Positions 1-6,968 of a DNA stretch of 7,423 nucleotides are shown here, one piece after another. Origin of the DNA: JBNJDW01 sp051745265 (GTDB lineage: Bacteria > Pseudomonadota > Alphaproteobacteria > Micavibrionales > CSBR16-224); the NCBI GenBank assembly GCA_051745265.1, contig JBNJDW010000089.1, positions 1 through 7,423 on the forward strand. Reading direction: 5' to 3'. The notes below the pieces were generated by a model. It made no database searches. It was not told the origin of the DNA and worked only from the letters and a program-made list of their open reading frames with translations. How positions within the stretch are numbered: the stretch's first letter is position 1; the number at the start of each line of letters is the position of its first letter. A program made the translations under genes and the position numbers.

Positions 1-472
1 CTGGTGCGATCATTTTATGGGGGGCGGGCCAATGCCGCTCCAGCGTCATCAGAAACCGGCGGGAGGCAATGATGCTGCCAACAGCCAGAATGGATTGAAC
101 GTTTTCAAGGCCGATTTTCTGGTCGATTAACGGTTTGGAAAACAGGACATTTTCACCGGTATTGGTGGCCCGGCGCTCGCGGATGATGTCTTTTTCAGGC
201 ACGCCTTTTTTAATCAGCCGTGCGGCGATATCATCGGCCTCACGAATGCCGGTTTGGCCTTTAACCCCGCCGGAGACAACAATTTTGCGGCCCAGACCCT
301 GTTTGTAGAGCGCGGCAGCGCGATCCGCCAGGCTTTCCCGCGCATCATTGCCAAAGACCATAATGATATCGGCAGGGGCAATCTCCGTTTCAACCAATAG
401 GTAATCGGTAACGGCTTTGGTAAATTCTGCTGTCAGTTTGCCCTTCTTCGGGGGCGGCATGTACTTAGTCAT
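1..472 (-). CDS. YdcF-like DUF218 domain protein, C-terminus cut by window edge
   Basis: The reading frame is open from an ATG at 472 down to the left edge, giving about 157 residues without a stop, so the C-terminus is missing. Three blocks match the DUF218 (YdcF/SanA/ElyC) fold. A first strand DIIMVFGND (35-43) is followed by LADRAAALYKQGLGRKIVVSGG (49-70 region), the usual 'R..A..LY..G....I.SGG' signature. A polar block RRATNTGENVLFSK (about 100-113) resembles the STNCGENARFS segment of E. coli YdcF. A later strand LAVGSIIASRRFLMTLER (129-146) carries the arginine pair. Family members include an S-adenosylmethionine-binding protein (YdcF) and envelope proteins (SanA, ElyC). I see no signal peptide or membrane helix at the N-terminus, so the cytosolic YdcF type fits better. 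The biochemical role is unknown. The alternative ATG at 460 (residue 5) has no better ribosome site. The terminator at 521-560 separates it from pepN, so it is probably transcribed from its own promoter. Confidence 0.85.
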   Translation of the reverse strand, partial: MTKYMPPPKKGKLTAEFTKAVTDYLLVETEIAPADIIMVFGNDARESLADRAAALYKQGLGRKIVVSGGVKGQTGIREADDIAARLIKKGVPEKDIIRERRATNTGENVLFSKPLIDQKIGLENVQSILAVGSIIASRRFLMTLERHWPAPHKMIAP

Positions 473-477
473 AATCT

Positions 478-506
478 TTTATAAATTATCTTATACCCGT
501 TGTCAT
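478..506 (-). promoter_or_regulatory. Candidate sigma70-type promoter for the DUF218 gene
   Basis: On the minus strand, ATGACA (506-501; 5 of 6 to TTGACA) is followed after exactly 17 bases by TATAAA (483-478; 5 of 6 to TATAAT). It lies just downstream of the pepN terminator and just upstream of the DUF218 ATG at 472, where a promoter is needed. The predicted transcription start falls at about 471-472, on or next to the start codon. A second TATAAG box at 495-490 has no good partner at -35. This is pattern matching only. Confidence 0.45.
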
Positions 507-520
507 CATAATAATCTGAT

Positions 521-560
521 AAAAAAATCCCCTTTCGGATCATAATCGGAAAGGGGATTT
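521..560 (-). terminator. Rho-independent terminator of pepN
   Basis: The arms 525-536 and 549-560 are a perfect 12-base inverted repeat (AAATCCCCTTTC against GAAAGGGGATTT). Past one G-G mismatch they extend by three more pairs to a CATA loop at 541-544. In the minus direction the stem is followed by a run of seven T on the transcript (bases 521-527). It sits 22 bases after the pepN stop codon, so it closes the pepN (or gor-pepN) transcript and insulates the DUF218 gene. The T-tract is on the minus-strand side, so it is oriented for pepN. Confidence 0.9.
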
Positions 561-582
561 AATATGCTGGTGATCGCCAGAA

Positions 583-3321
583 TTAAACGGCGATTTTCAT
601 ACCGCTTTTCTTATCGCCATCATCTTTTTTTTCGATAGCCAGCGCCTTTTGGGCAAATTCCTTGATGCCCATGGCCAGATCCGGTGTTTTCAGGATACGT
701 TCGATTTCACCTTTCATCATGTCACGATGCGGCGTGCTGTATTTATTCCATTGCAGGAACGGCCTGATCAACCCGGCGCCCATGCGCGGATTAATGCTGT
801 TCAGGGCAATAATCTGATCGGCAAGGAATTTATAGCCCGAACCGTCCTTGGCGTGGAAATGTTCGGTATTGCGCATGAAACCACCCAGAAGGGCACGGAC
901 CTTGTTGGGCACTTTTATATCAAAAGCCTCGTGTTCCATCAGTTTCTTGACGCGGCCAAGCGCATCGCCATGCGGAATACCTGCCTTGAGCGACAGCCAG
1001 CTGTCGACGACATTCTGATCCGATTTGTATTTCTGATAGAAAGCTTCAAAGGCTTCATCGGCCTCAGGGCATTCAATCTTGCCCAGAACCGACAGCGCCG
1101 CCAGTCTTTCCGTCATATTATTCGTATCATCAAACTGGCTTTTGGCTTTGGTTATCGCGGCCTGATCCTTGGCTTCGCCAAGATAGCCCAGTGTCCGGTT
1201 ATGCAATGCCCGGCGGCCTGTCTGTTCCGGCGTGATCTGATAGGTATCATTGGCCGGCGCCCGTGTCGTATCATACAGGGTTTCGAAATGCGCCTTATGG
1301 GTTTCCAGCAGGGAACGCCGCGCTGCATCTGCGGCCTCGCTGAGGCTGAGTGGGCTGGCGGTGCCGGCCCGGGCTTTGGCCTCGACCAGTTCACCGACTG
1401 TCGGCATTGACAGCAATAGCGCTGCCAGCGATTTATCATCATCCATAGCCTTGGTCAGCACGGTGTCAAAGGCAGAGCTGATCCGCGGATCAAGTTTTGG
1501 TGTCTTACCGGCCTCAATATCATCAGCCATTTTTAACAGCGCGCGGGTCATCAATGTCTGCGCGGCGCTGTAACGGTTATAACCATCGCTGTCATTGGCC
1601 ATCTGAAAGATCAGATCGTCTTCAGGGATGTCAGCGGTGATCTTAACCGGTGCTGAAAAGCCGCGCAGGATGGACGGCACAACCGGTCCGTCGACATTGG
1701 TAAAGGTAAAGCTCTGCTCTGCCTTGGTCAGATGCAGCACTTTGGTGGTTTCACCGCCGGTATTGTCGGAGGGCAGGGTCAGTTTGACATCCTTACCATC
1801 CTTGCCGATCAAGCCAACAGATATGGGAATATACAGCGGTTCCTTATCCTTTTGGTCAGCGGTGGGCGGTGTTTTTTGACGCAGGGTCAATGTATAGGTT
1901 TTCTTGTCGGCGTCATAACTGCCGTCAAAGTCTATTTCCGGTGTGCCGGATTGATTGTACCATTTGCGGAACTGGGTTAGGTCAATGCCGGACACATCCT
2001 GCATCACATCGACAAAATCATCACAGGTAACAGCCTGCCCGTCAAAACGGTCGAAATACTCATCGGTCGCTTTGCGCCAGACATCATCGCCCAGAATGGT
2101 TTTTAACATGCCCAGTACATGCGATCCTTTTTCATAGACGGTGCCGCTGTAGATATTGTCAAATTCCTGTACCCGGTCCGGGCGGATCGGATGGGCAGAG
2201 GGGCCGTTATCTTCGACAAACTGGCTCATCTGCATGATCATCGCATCATCAATGGTTTTGATCGCCGCGGAATGCATATCAGCCGTGAACTGGCGGTCGC
2301 GCAGAACGGTCAGGCCTTCTTTCAAAGTCAGTTCAAACCAGTCGCGTACCGTCACGCGGTTGCCGGTCCAGTTGTGGAAATATTCATGGCCGATGACGGC
2401 TTCGATATCAATCATCCGGGCATCGGTTGTCGTGTCCGGTGTACCGGCCAGCAGGCTGATATTAAAAATATTCAGCCCCTTGTTTTCCATGGCTCCCATG
2501 TTAAAGCTTTTAACCGCAACAATATGAAAGACATCCAGATCATATTCACGGCCATAGGCATCTTCATCCCATTTCATCGAACGTTTCAGCGATTCCATCG
2601 CCCAGTCGATTTTGTCTTCATAGCCATCTTCGACCAAAATGCGGAGCGTGATTTCCCGGCCTGATTTGGTGATGAATTTATCTTCTTTCATATTCAGATC
2701 ACCGGCGACAATGGCAAACAGGTAGGCCGGTTTCAGATGCGGATCTTCCCACTGAATTTTATGGCGGCCATTGTCAAGGTCTTCGGTTTTGCTCAGATCG
2801 CCGTTGCCATTACAGATCAGCACCGGATATTTTTCTTTATCGCCTTCCAGTGTAACGGAAAAAGATGACAGCACATCGGGCCGGTCAAGGAAATAGGTGA
2901 TCCGGCGGAACCCCTGCGCTTCACATTGTGTGCTGAGCAAGCCGTCTGATTTATACAATCCTTCGAGCAGCGTATTAGAGGACGGGTCAATCTCGTTTTC
3001 AATTTCCAGCGTAAATTCGCCTTGTGGCGGGCGTTTGATGATCAGTTCTTTGTCAGAAACGGTAAAATCCTGACGGTCAAGCGGCTGTCCGTTGACTTTG
3101 ACAGAGATCAGCTTCATGCCTTCGCCGTTTAAAATCAACGGCCCGCCTGCATTTTTAACCTCAGGGTTTGGCTTGACGGTTAATTTGGAGGAAACCTGCG
3201 TCGCCGTATCATCAAGGTTGAAATACAAATCTGTCTTAGGGATCAGATATTCCGATGGACGATAATCCAGGCGGTTAAGGGCTTGTGAATTCGGATCAAA
3301 AAGATAGTCTTTCGGCGACAT
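583..3321 (-). CDS. pepN: Aminopeptidase N, M1 zinc metallopeptidase
   Basis: This cytosolic zinc exopeptidase removes N-terminal residues from peptides in the last steps of protein turnover. Numbered from the ATG at 3321 (912 residues), the substrate-binding block QCEAQGFRRITYFLDRPD starts at 132. The exopeptidase signature GAMEN is at 276-280, with E279 expected to bind the free amino group. The zinc motif HEYFH is at 312-316, and the third zinc ligand E335 lies in LKEGLTV. The transition-state tyrosine is Y396 in TVYEKGS. The order of N-terminal beta domain, catalytic domain, and Ig-like plus helical C-terminal (DUF3458) region fits the proteobacterial PepN type. E. coli PepN is about 870 residues, so this is full length. 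It ends in a short charged tail, DDGDKKSGMKIAV. I chose the ATG at 3321 because AGGAG lies 6 bases upstream; the frame also opens at a TTG at 3351 with no ribosome site. There is no signal peptide. It lies downstream of gor on the same strand. Confidence 0.97.
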   Translation of the reverse strand: MSPKDYLFDPNSQALNRLDYRPSEYLIPKTDLYFNLDDTATQVSSKLTVKPNPEVKNAGGPLILNGEGMKLISVKVNGQPLDRQDFTVSDKELIIKRPPQGEFTLEIENEIDPSSNTLLEGLYKSDGLLSTQCEAQGFRRITYFLDRPDVLSSFSVTLEGDKEKYPVLICNGNGDLSKTEDLDNGRHKIQWEDPHLKPAYLFAIVAGDLNMKEDKFITKSGREITLRILVEDGYEDKIDWAMESLKRSMKWDEDAYGREYDLDVFHIVAVKSFNMGAMENKGLNIFNISLLAGTPDTTTDARMIDIEAVIGHEYFHNWTGNRVTVRDWFELTLKEGLTVLRDRQFTADMHSAAIKTIDDAMIMQMSQFVEDNGPSAHPIRPDRVQEFDNIYSGTVYEKGSHVLGMLKTILGDDVWRKATDEYFDRFDGQAVTCDDFVDVMQDVSGIDLTQFRKWYNQSGTPEIDFDGSYDADKKTYTLTLRQKTPPTADQKDKEPLYIPISVGLIGKDGKDVKLTLPSDNTGGETTKVLHLTKAEQSFTFTNVDGPVVPSILRGFSAPVKITADIPEDDLIFQMANDSDGYNRYSAAQTLMTRALLKMADDIEAGKTPKLDPRISSAFDTVLTKAMDDDKSLAALLLSMPTVGELVEAKARAGTASPLSLSEAADAARRSLLETHKAHFETLYDTTRAPANDTYQITPEQTGRRALHNRTLGYLGEAKDQAAITKAKSQFDDTNNMTERLAALSVLGKIECPEADEAFEAFYQKYKSDQNVVDSWLSLKAGIPHGDALGRVKKLMEHEAFDIKVPNKVRALLGGFMRNTEHFHAKDGSGYKFLADQIIALNSINPRMGAGLIRPFLQWNKYSTPHRDMMKGEIERILKTPDLAMGIKEFAQKALAIEKKDDGDKKSGMKIAV

Positions 3322-3327
3322 ATAGGG

Positions 3328-3332
3328 CTCCT
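3328..3332 (-). promoter_or_regulatory. Ribosome binding site that sets the pepN start
   Basis: The minus strand reads AGGAG followed by six bases and then ATG at 3321. This is the clearest Shine-Dalgarno site in the window. It argues against the upstream in-frame TTG at 3351, which would add ten residues lacking family support. Confidence 0.8.
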
Positions 3333-3353
3333 GTGTTTTATGGCTTAACAATC

Positions 3354-3382
3354 AATTTAAAGCCAAAAAGTTGATTTTTCAA
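3354..3382 (-). promoter_or_regulatory. Candidate promoter for pepN
   Basis: On the minus strand, TTGAAA (3382-3377; 5 of 6 to the -35 consensus), a 17-base spacer and TAAATT (3359-3354; 4 of 6 to the -10 consensus) lie between gor and pepN. The predicted start near 3347 leaves a leader of about 25 bases that contains the AGGAG site. A six-base inverted repeat, TGGCTT (3341-3346) with AAGCCA (3360-3365), straddles the -10 box and could be an operator or chance. pepN may also receive read-through from gor, since I see no convincing terminator in the 77 bases between the gor stop and the pepN start's ribosome site. Confidence 0.4.
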
Positions 3383-3403
3383 TAAAATTGCTGAAAACGG
3401 GTT

Positions 3404-4768
3404 TTAAACGCTGCGTGTTACGTTACGCATGGTGACAAATTCTTCGGCGGCGGTCGGGTGAATACCGATTGTTGCATCGAAATCTGCTTTGGTGGCGCCC
3501 ATTTTCATGGCAATGGCAACCGCCTGCATCATTTCCGGTGCATCCAGCCCCATGAAATGACAGCCAAGTACCTTATCGGTTTTATCTTCGACAATCAGTT
3601 TGAACAGCGTTTTTTCATCCCGGCCCGACAATGTGTATTTCATAGGGCGGAAGCTGGACGTATAGATGCGCAGCGCGCCGTATTTTTCATGGGCTTCTGT
3701 TTCGGTCAACCCGCAGGTGCTGATCGGCGGTGTGGTGAAAATAGCCGTTGGAATATTCTCATAGCTGACCGATCTGCTTTGTTTGTTAAACAGATTATCG
3801 GCCAGAACATGTCCTTCCGCCAAGGCAACAGGGGTCAGGTTCAGACGATTGGTCACATCGCCAAGCGCATAGATATTAGGAACAGAGGTCTGGTAATCAT
3901 CATTGACAACAATCGCGCCTTCGGCATTGGTATCAATACCGGTGGTTTCAAGGCCAAGCCCCGCGGTATGCGGCGTCCGGCCAATGCCATAGAGGACCTG
4001 ATCATAGCTTTCCTGCGCGCCGCAGCTGGTATTGACCATCAGCCGCCCGTTGACGTCTTTTTCAATGGACAGGATACCCGGGCAATTGAGGACCAGTTTG
4101 ATCCCCTGTTTAATAAGCTCGTCTGCAATAGCATCGCGCAGGTCTTCGTCAAAACCGCGCAATAATTTGTCACCACGGTGAAAGACGGTGACCTCGGTCC
4201 CAAGCGACTGCAGGATGCAGGCAAATTCAAGTGAGATATATCCCCCGCCGACCAGAAGGGCTTTTTCGGGGCGTTCTTTAATGTAAAAGAAATCATCAGA
4301 GACAATAGCATGTTCGGCGCCGGGGTGATCGGGTTTATTGGGGTGGCCGCCGGTCGCGATCAGAATTTTGTCAGCGGTATAGCGGTCAGGGCCGACATCA
4401 ATTGTATGATCATCAACCAGAATGGCCCGGCCACGCAGGACTTCGACCCCGCCATTAACAAGCATTTTTTCATAGATACCGTTCAGGCGATCAATTTCAG
4501 CGTTTTTGTTTTCGATCAGTCTGGTCCAGTCATGGGTCGGGGTGCCGATATCCCAGCCAAAGCCTTTGGCATCTTCAAAATCATGAGCAAAATGTCCGGC
4601 ATAGGCGAGCAGTTTTTTAGGCACGCAGCCGACATTGACGCAGGTGCCGCCGAGATATTTTTCTTCGACCAAAGCAACTTTTGCACCATGAGAGGCTGCA
4701 ATCCGTGCAGAACGTACGCCGCCGGAACCGCCGCCAATTACAAAATAATCAAAATCATATTGTGTCAT
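3404..4768 (-). CDS. gor: Glutathione-disulfide reductase
   Basis: This FAD enzyme reduces glutathione disulfide with NADPH in the cytosol. It is full length for the family at 454 residues. The FAD-binding GGGSGG loop is at 12-17. The redox-active disulfide lies in GGTCVNVGCVPKK, with C43 and C48. The NADPH Rossmann loop is GGGYIS (174-179). R198 and R204 (HRGDKLLRGFD) match the two arginines that bind the 2'-phosphate in glutathione reductases, favouring NADPH and arguing against a dihydrolipoamide dehydrogenase. GIGRTPHTAGLGLE and YALGDVTNRLNLTPVALAEG form the second FAD contact and dimer-facing region. The catalytic base pair H437 and E442 sits in HPTAAEE near the C-terminus. The ATG at 4768 is preceded by purine-rich AGAGAAAGAAG, an acceptable ribosome site, and nothing is missing at the N-terminus. 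It is divergent from the HAD gene and upstream of pepN. A related disulfide reductase (trypanothione reductase-like) is less likely given the organism type. Confidence 0.93.
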   Translation of the reverse strand: MTQYDFDYFVIGGGSGGVRSARIAASHGAKVALVEEKYLGGTCVNVGCVPKKLLAYAGHFAHDFEDAKGFGWDIGTPTHDWTRLIENKNAEIDRLNGIYEKMLVNGGVEVLRGRAILVDDHTIDVGPDRYTADKILIATGGHPNKPDHPGAEHAIVSDDFFYIKERPEKALLVGGGYISLEFACILQSLGTEVTVFHRGDKLLRGFDEDLRDAIADELIKQGIKLVLNCPGILSIEKDVNGRLMVNTSCGAQESYDQVLYGIGRTPHTAGLGLETTGIDTNAEGAIVVNDDYQTSVPNIYALGDVTNRLNLTPVALAEGHVLADNLFNKQSRSVSYENIPTAIFTTPPISTCGLTETEAHEKYGALRIYTSSFRPMKYTLSGRDEKTLFKLIVEDKTDKVLGCHFMGLDAPEMMQAVAIAMKMGATKADFDATIGIHPTAAEEFVTMRNVTRSV

Positions 4769-4800
4769 TGTTCTTCTTTCTCTTGTCGCGATTTTGTATC

Positions 4801-4828
4801 TTTACCCCGTACTTTAGATTGGTATACT
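4801..4828 (+). promoter_or_regulatory. Candidate promoter for the HAD hydrolase gene
   Basis: TTTACC (4801-4806; 4 of 6) is separated by 16 bases from TATACT (4823-4828; 5 of 6). The predicted start near 4835 gives a leader of about 40 bases. The -10 box contains the palindrome GTATAC (4822-4827), so the same bases read TATACC on the minus strand towards gor. However, the best minus-strand -35 match, TTGACC (4845-4840), is only 13 bases from it. I could not assign a convincing gor promoter in this 106-base gap. Confidence 0.4.
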
Positions 4829-4862
4829 ACGGCAAGTAGGGTCAATCTCCAACCATCAAGTT

Positions 4863-4866
4863 AGGA
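4863..4866 (+). promoter_or_regulatory. Ribosome binding site of the HAD hydrolase gene
   Basis: AGGA lies eight bases before the ATG at 4875. The spacing is normal and supports this start. No closer in-frame start gives a better site, and the motif I aspartate sits at residue 23, as expected for the family. Confidence 0.6.
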
Positions 4867-4874
4867 TTCGTTTT

Positions 4875-5801
4875 ATGTCTGGCACGACATTTTGTGAAGG
4901 TTTGTATGAACTCAGCCATGCCTATGATGGTTTTATTATAGATCAATGGGGCGTGTTGCATAATGGGATCGAGGCCTATCCCGGCGTCATTCAATGTCTG
5001 AATAAACTGAAGGCTGAGAGTAAGCAGGTGATTGTCCTGTCCAATTCCGGTAAACGTGCCGACTATAATGCCGAACGCCTGAAGGATCTGAAAATAAAAG
5101 CCAGCCATTACAAGGCGGTTGTCTCCGCAGGCGAAGTGGTCTGGCAGGGGCTGAAAAAGCAGAATGAAGGCGTTTTTGCCGATATTGGCAAAACCTGTTA
5201 CTTGATTAACCGCGATCATGACCGTGCCTTACTGAAGGGCCTTGATATTGAGGTTACCGATGAGGTTGAAAAAGCGGATTTTTTACTGATTACCGGCGTT
5301 GATACACCGCATAAATCCATTGAAGATTACGAACCTGTATTGCGGAAAGCCGTGGCCAAGGGTCTGCCGGCGATTTGCGCCAATCCGGATCTGGTAACTT
5401 TATTCGGCCATGAAAAATCCATGGGGCCGGGCGCTGTCGCGCAACGTTATTCTGATTTCGGCGGGGTGGCCCATTTTATCGGTAAACCGCACAGGCCTAT
5501 TTTCAGAACCTGCCTTTCGATGTTCAAGGATGTTATTCCGTCCAGAATTCTGATGATCGGGGACTCGCTTTATCATGATATATCAGGCGCCAGTGCCGTT
5601 AATATTGATACGGCCTTTGTAACCTCAGGGATTCACAGCTCTGCCTTTAAACGGGGCATGGCGCCTGAGCAGAAGATGCGCAATATGGAGCAACTTGTCC
5701 ATAACTACGGTGTGCGTCCGACATGGCTTTTGGATGGTCTGGTCTGGCAAACTCCGGAATCGGCAAAGCGCGAAAAAGAGCGGGAACGCTGGACAGAATA
5801 A
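4875..5801 (+). CDS. HAD-superfamily hydrolase, subfamily IIA (TIGR01459-like)
   Basis: The 308-residue product has all four HAD motifs in order. Motif I is IIDQWGVLHNG with D23 as the predicted nucleophile. Motif II is VIVLSNSGKR with S56. Motif III is FIGKPHRPIF with K204. Motif IV is MIGDSLYHDISGA with D230 and D235 as magnesium ligands. The cap region between motifs II and III (about 60-200) is the large C2 type found in HAD-IIA enzymes such as NagD and 4-nitrophenylphosphatase. The usual second aspartate of motif I (DxD) is a tryptophan (D23-Q-W25-G-V), a pattern I associate with the alphaproteobacterial family TIGR01459, whose substrate is not known. A magnesium-dependent phosphatase acting on a small metabolite in the cytosol is the likely activity; no signal peptide is visible. 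The C-terminus ends in a charged tail (SAKREKERERWTE). It is transcribed divergently from gor and converges on the patatin gene. Confidence 0.88.
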   Translation: MSGTTFCEGLYELSHAYDGFIIDQWGVLHNGIEAYPGVIQCLNKLKAESKQVIVLSNSGKRADYNAERLKDLKIKASHYKAVVSAGEVVWQGLKKQNEGVFADIGKTCYLINRDHDRALLKGLDIEVTDEVEKADFLLITGVDTPHKSIEDYEPVLRKAVAKGLPAICANPDLVTLFGHEKSMGPGAVAQRYSDFGGVAHFIGKPHRPIFRTCLSMFKDVIPSRILMIGDSLYHDISGASAVNIDTAFVTSGIHSSAFKRGMAPEQKMRNMEQLVHNYGVRPTWLLDGLVWQTPESAKREKERERWTE

Positions 5802-5815
5802 AGTTCAGACCAGGT

Positions 5816-6868
5816 TTAGAACACAGGGCTTTCGCCGTCTTCAAATCCTTCATAACGGGTGCAGAGCACTGAATAAGCAGCCTTAATATCCGGCATGGCC
5901 CGTTCAACAGCGGCTTCACCTTCTTCAATCAGTTCTTCGGCGCGATCAAATTCCATCAGGCCGATATGGCCGATGCGTGGATTGATCAAGACATCGGGCG
6001 GATCACCGGCAAGACGCGAGCGGGCCAGACGATCCTGCACAATATTCAATGACGATACCATGACACCAAACATGCTGGGTTTATCCTGTTCGCGTTTGAA
6101 TAAACGGCGGGTCATGCCGATTGACGCGGCTTTGATACCGGTTTCAGGGTTGTCCGTGTTACCAAGGACGTCAAAACCGGCCACGGTGGGCACGTTTTGG
6201 CCCGGACGGGTGGCCTTACCGATAATGTCGGCATTGGGGTTGATGGCAATCGTCATACGCGCGCCCATGGCCTGACAGGGTGAAACCGGAACCGGATTGA
6301 CCAGCGCGCCGTCAATTAACCAGTGATTATTCCAGAAGACCGGTGGAAAAATACCGGGCAGGGAAAAGGAGGCCCGCATCATATCAACCAGCCGTCCTTT
6401 ACGCATCCAGACTTCGTGGCCGGTCACCAGATCCGCGGCAACGGCGGTAAAGGGATGGGGCAGGTCTTCGGCCTTGATGTCACCAAAATTATCTTCCATC
6501 AAGCTGACCAGACGTTCACCACCGATCATCCCGGCGCTTTTGACTCTGAAATCCAGATAGGACAGGACCTTAAATCGTGTCAGCGTGCAGGCCCAGTCCT
6601 CCAGCGTGTCCAGCCGATCGGCAAGATAGGCGCCACCGACCAGCGCCCCCATAGAGGTGCCGGCAATAAAAGTCGGTTTAATGCCGTGTCGTTCAAGCGC
6701 GCGGATCGCACCGATATGGGCGAAACCACGGGCAAGGCCACTGCCCAGCGCCAGACCGATGCGCGGCTCGTGACGGGTTGCGGTTTTTTCAGGCTGAAGC
6801 GAATCTTCTGCAGTACTGTCCTTATCGATCTTGTCTTTTTCCTGTGGCGGATCTTTTCTGAAAATCAT
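5816..6868 (-). CDS. rssA: RssA-like patatin-family phospholipase
   Basis: This is a patatin-type serine lipid acyl hydrolase of the RssA branch, 350 residues from the ATG at 6868. After a polar, charged N-terminal segment (about 5-33, rich in K, D and E), the domain begins with RIGLALGSGLARGFAHIGA (36-54). That block holds the oxyanion-hole loop G42-S-G-L-A-R-G48. The nucleophile elbow GTSMG (70-74) gives S72, and the catalytic aspartate is D186 in DGALVNPVPV. The C-terminal block NIVQDRLARSRLAGDPPDVL (275-294) and the VERAM segment (321-325) closely resemble E. coli RssA. The frame stays open upstream to 7033 and offers ATG codons at 6970 and elsewhere. I prefer 6868 because the upstream residues do not match the family, would overlap the exporter gene, and lie upstream of the predicted promoter. 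The ribosome site at 6868 is weak. No signal peptide is seen, so it is probably cytosolic or membrane-associated. Natural substrate unknown. Confidence 0.92.
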   Translation of the reverse strand: MIFRKDPPQEKDKIDKDSTAEDSLQPEKTATRHEPRIGLALGSGLARGFAHIGAIRALERHGIKPTFIAGTSMGALVGGAYLADRLDTLEDWACTLTRFKVLSYLDFRVKSAGMIGGERLVSLMEDNFGDIKAEDLPHPFTAVAADLVTGHEVWMRKGRLVDMMRASFSLPGIFPPVFWNNHWLIDGALVNPVPVSPCQAMGARMTIAINPNADIIGKATRPGQNVPTVAGFDVLGNTDNPETGIKAASIGMTRRLFKREQDKPSMFGVMVSSLNIVQDRLARSRLAGDPPDVLINPRIGHIGLMEFDRAEELIEEGEAAVERAMPDIKAAYSVLCTRYEGFEDGESPVF

Positions 6869-6898
6869 TGTTTTTCGGGCCTGTATTGGATAAAGTGC

Positions 6899-6927
6899 TT
6901 GTTCTACACATCGCAGTCTACTATACA
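6899..6927 (+). promoter_or_regulatory. Candidate promoter for the ABC exporter gene
   Basis: TTGTTC (6899-6904; 3 of 6, with the TTG intact), a 17-base spacer and TATACA (6922-6927; 4 of 6) give a predicted start near 6934. That leaves a leader of about 35 bases to the ATG at 6969. The -10 box shares bases 6922-6925 with the -10 box of the opposing patatin promoter. Confidence 0.4.
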
Positions 6928-6949
6928 ACGCTAAAGAATTAGCTAACAA
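6920..6949 (-). promoter_or_regulatory. Candidate promoter for the patatin gene
   Basis: On the minus strand, TTGTTA (6949-6944; 4 of 6), an 18-base spacer and TATAGT (6925-6920; 5 of 6) predict a start near 6913 and a leader of about 45 bases to the ATG at 6868. This position makes the longer upstream starts of the patatin frame (6970 and 7033) impossible on this transcript. Confidence 0.45.
6930..6946. repeat. Small dyad with direct repeat, operator-like
   Basis: GCTAA (6930-6934), four bases, then TTAGC (6939-6943) form a perfect 5-base inverted repeat. The following TAA completes a second GCTAA (6942-6946) and the palindrome TTAGCTAA (6939-6946). The element lies inside the spacer of the patatin promoter candidate and covers the predicted start of the exporter transcript. 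A repressor bound here could control both genes. It is short and AT-rich, so chance is possible. Confidence 0.35.
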
Positions 6950-6968
6950 GAAAACAATAGTTTTAAGC

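Noticed and set aside
649..1410. Long plus-strand open frame of 253 residues opposite pepN, and other plus-strand frames within 1250-2664
   Set aside because: They lie wholly inside pepN on the other strand, lack ribosome sites and recognisable domains, and are explained by the codon use of a strongly supported gene.
3345..3360. TTAA-N8-TTAA in the pepN leader, resembling a CtrA box of Alphaproteobacteria
   Set aside because: The CtrA full site is TTAA-N7-TTAA; the spacing here is 8, and the region is AT-rich, so chance is likely.
4817..4847. GATTG (4817-4821) and CAATC (4843-4847) inverted repeat and CTAC-N5-GTAG (4827-4839) between gor and the HAD gene
   Set aside because: The arms are only 4-5 bases and one pair is widely spaced; not distinguishable from chance without comparative data.
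3458..4864. Plus-strand open frames of 235 and 184 residues opposite gor
   Set aside because: They are antisense shadows of gor with no recognisable motif; gor carries every catalytic motif.
5803..5822. Imperfect inverted repeat GTTC...GAAC at the convergent junction as a bidirectional terminator
   Set aside because: Only four outer pairs are solid, the inner part is mismatched, and no proper T-run follows on the plus strand.
6323..6934. Plus-strand open frame of 203 residues opposite the patatin gene
   Set aside because: It is the shadow of a gene with intact catalytic motifs, has no family resemblance, and its end crosses the divergent promoter region.
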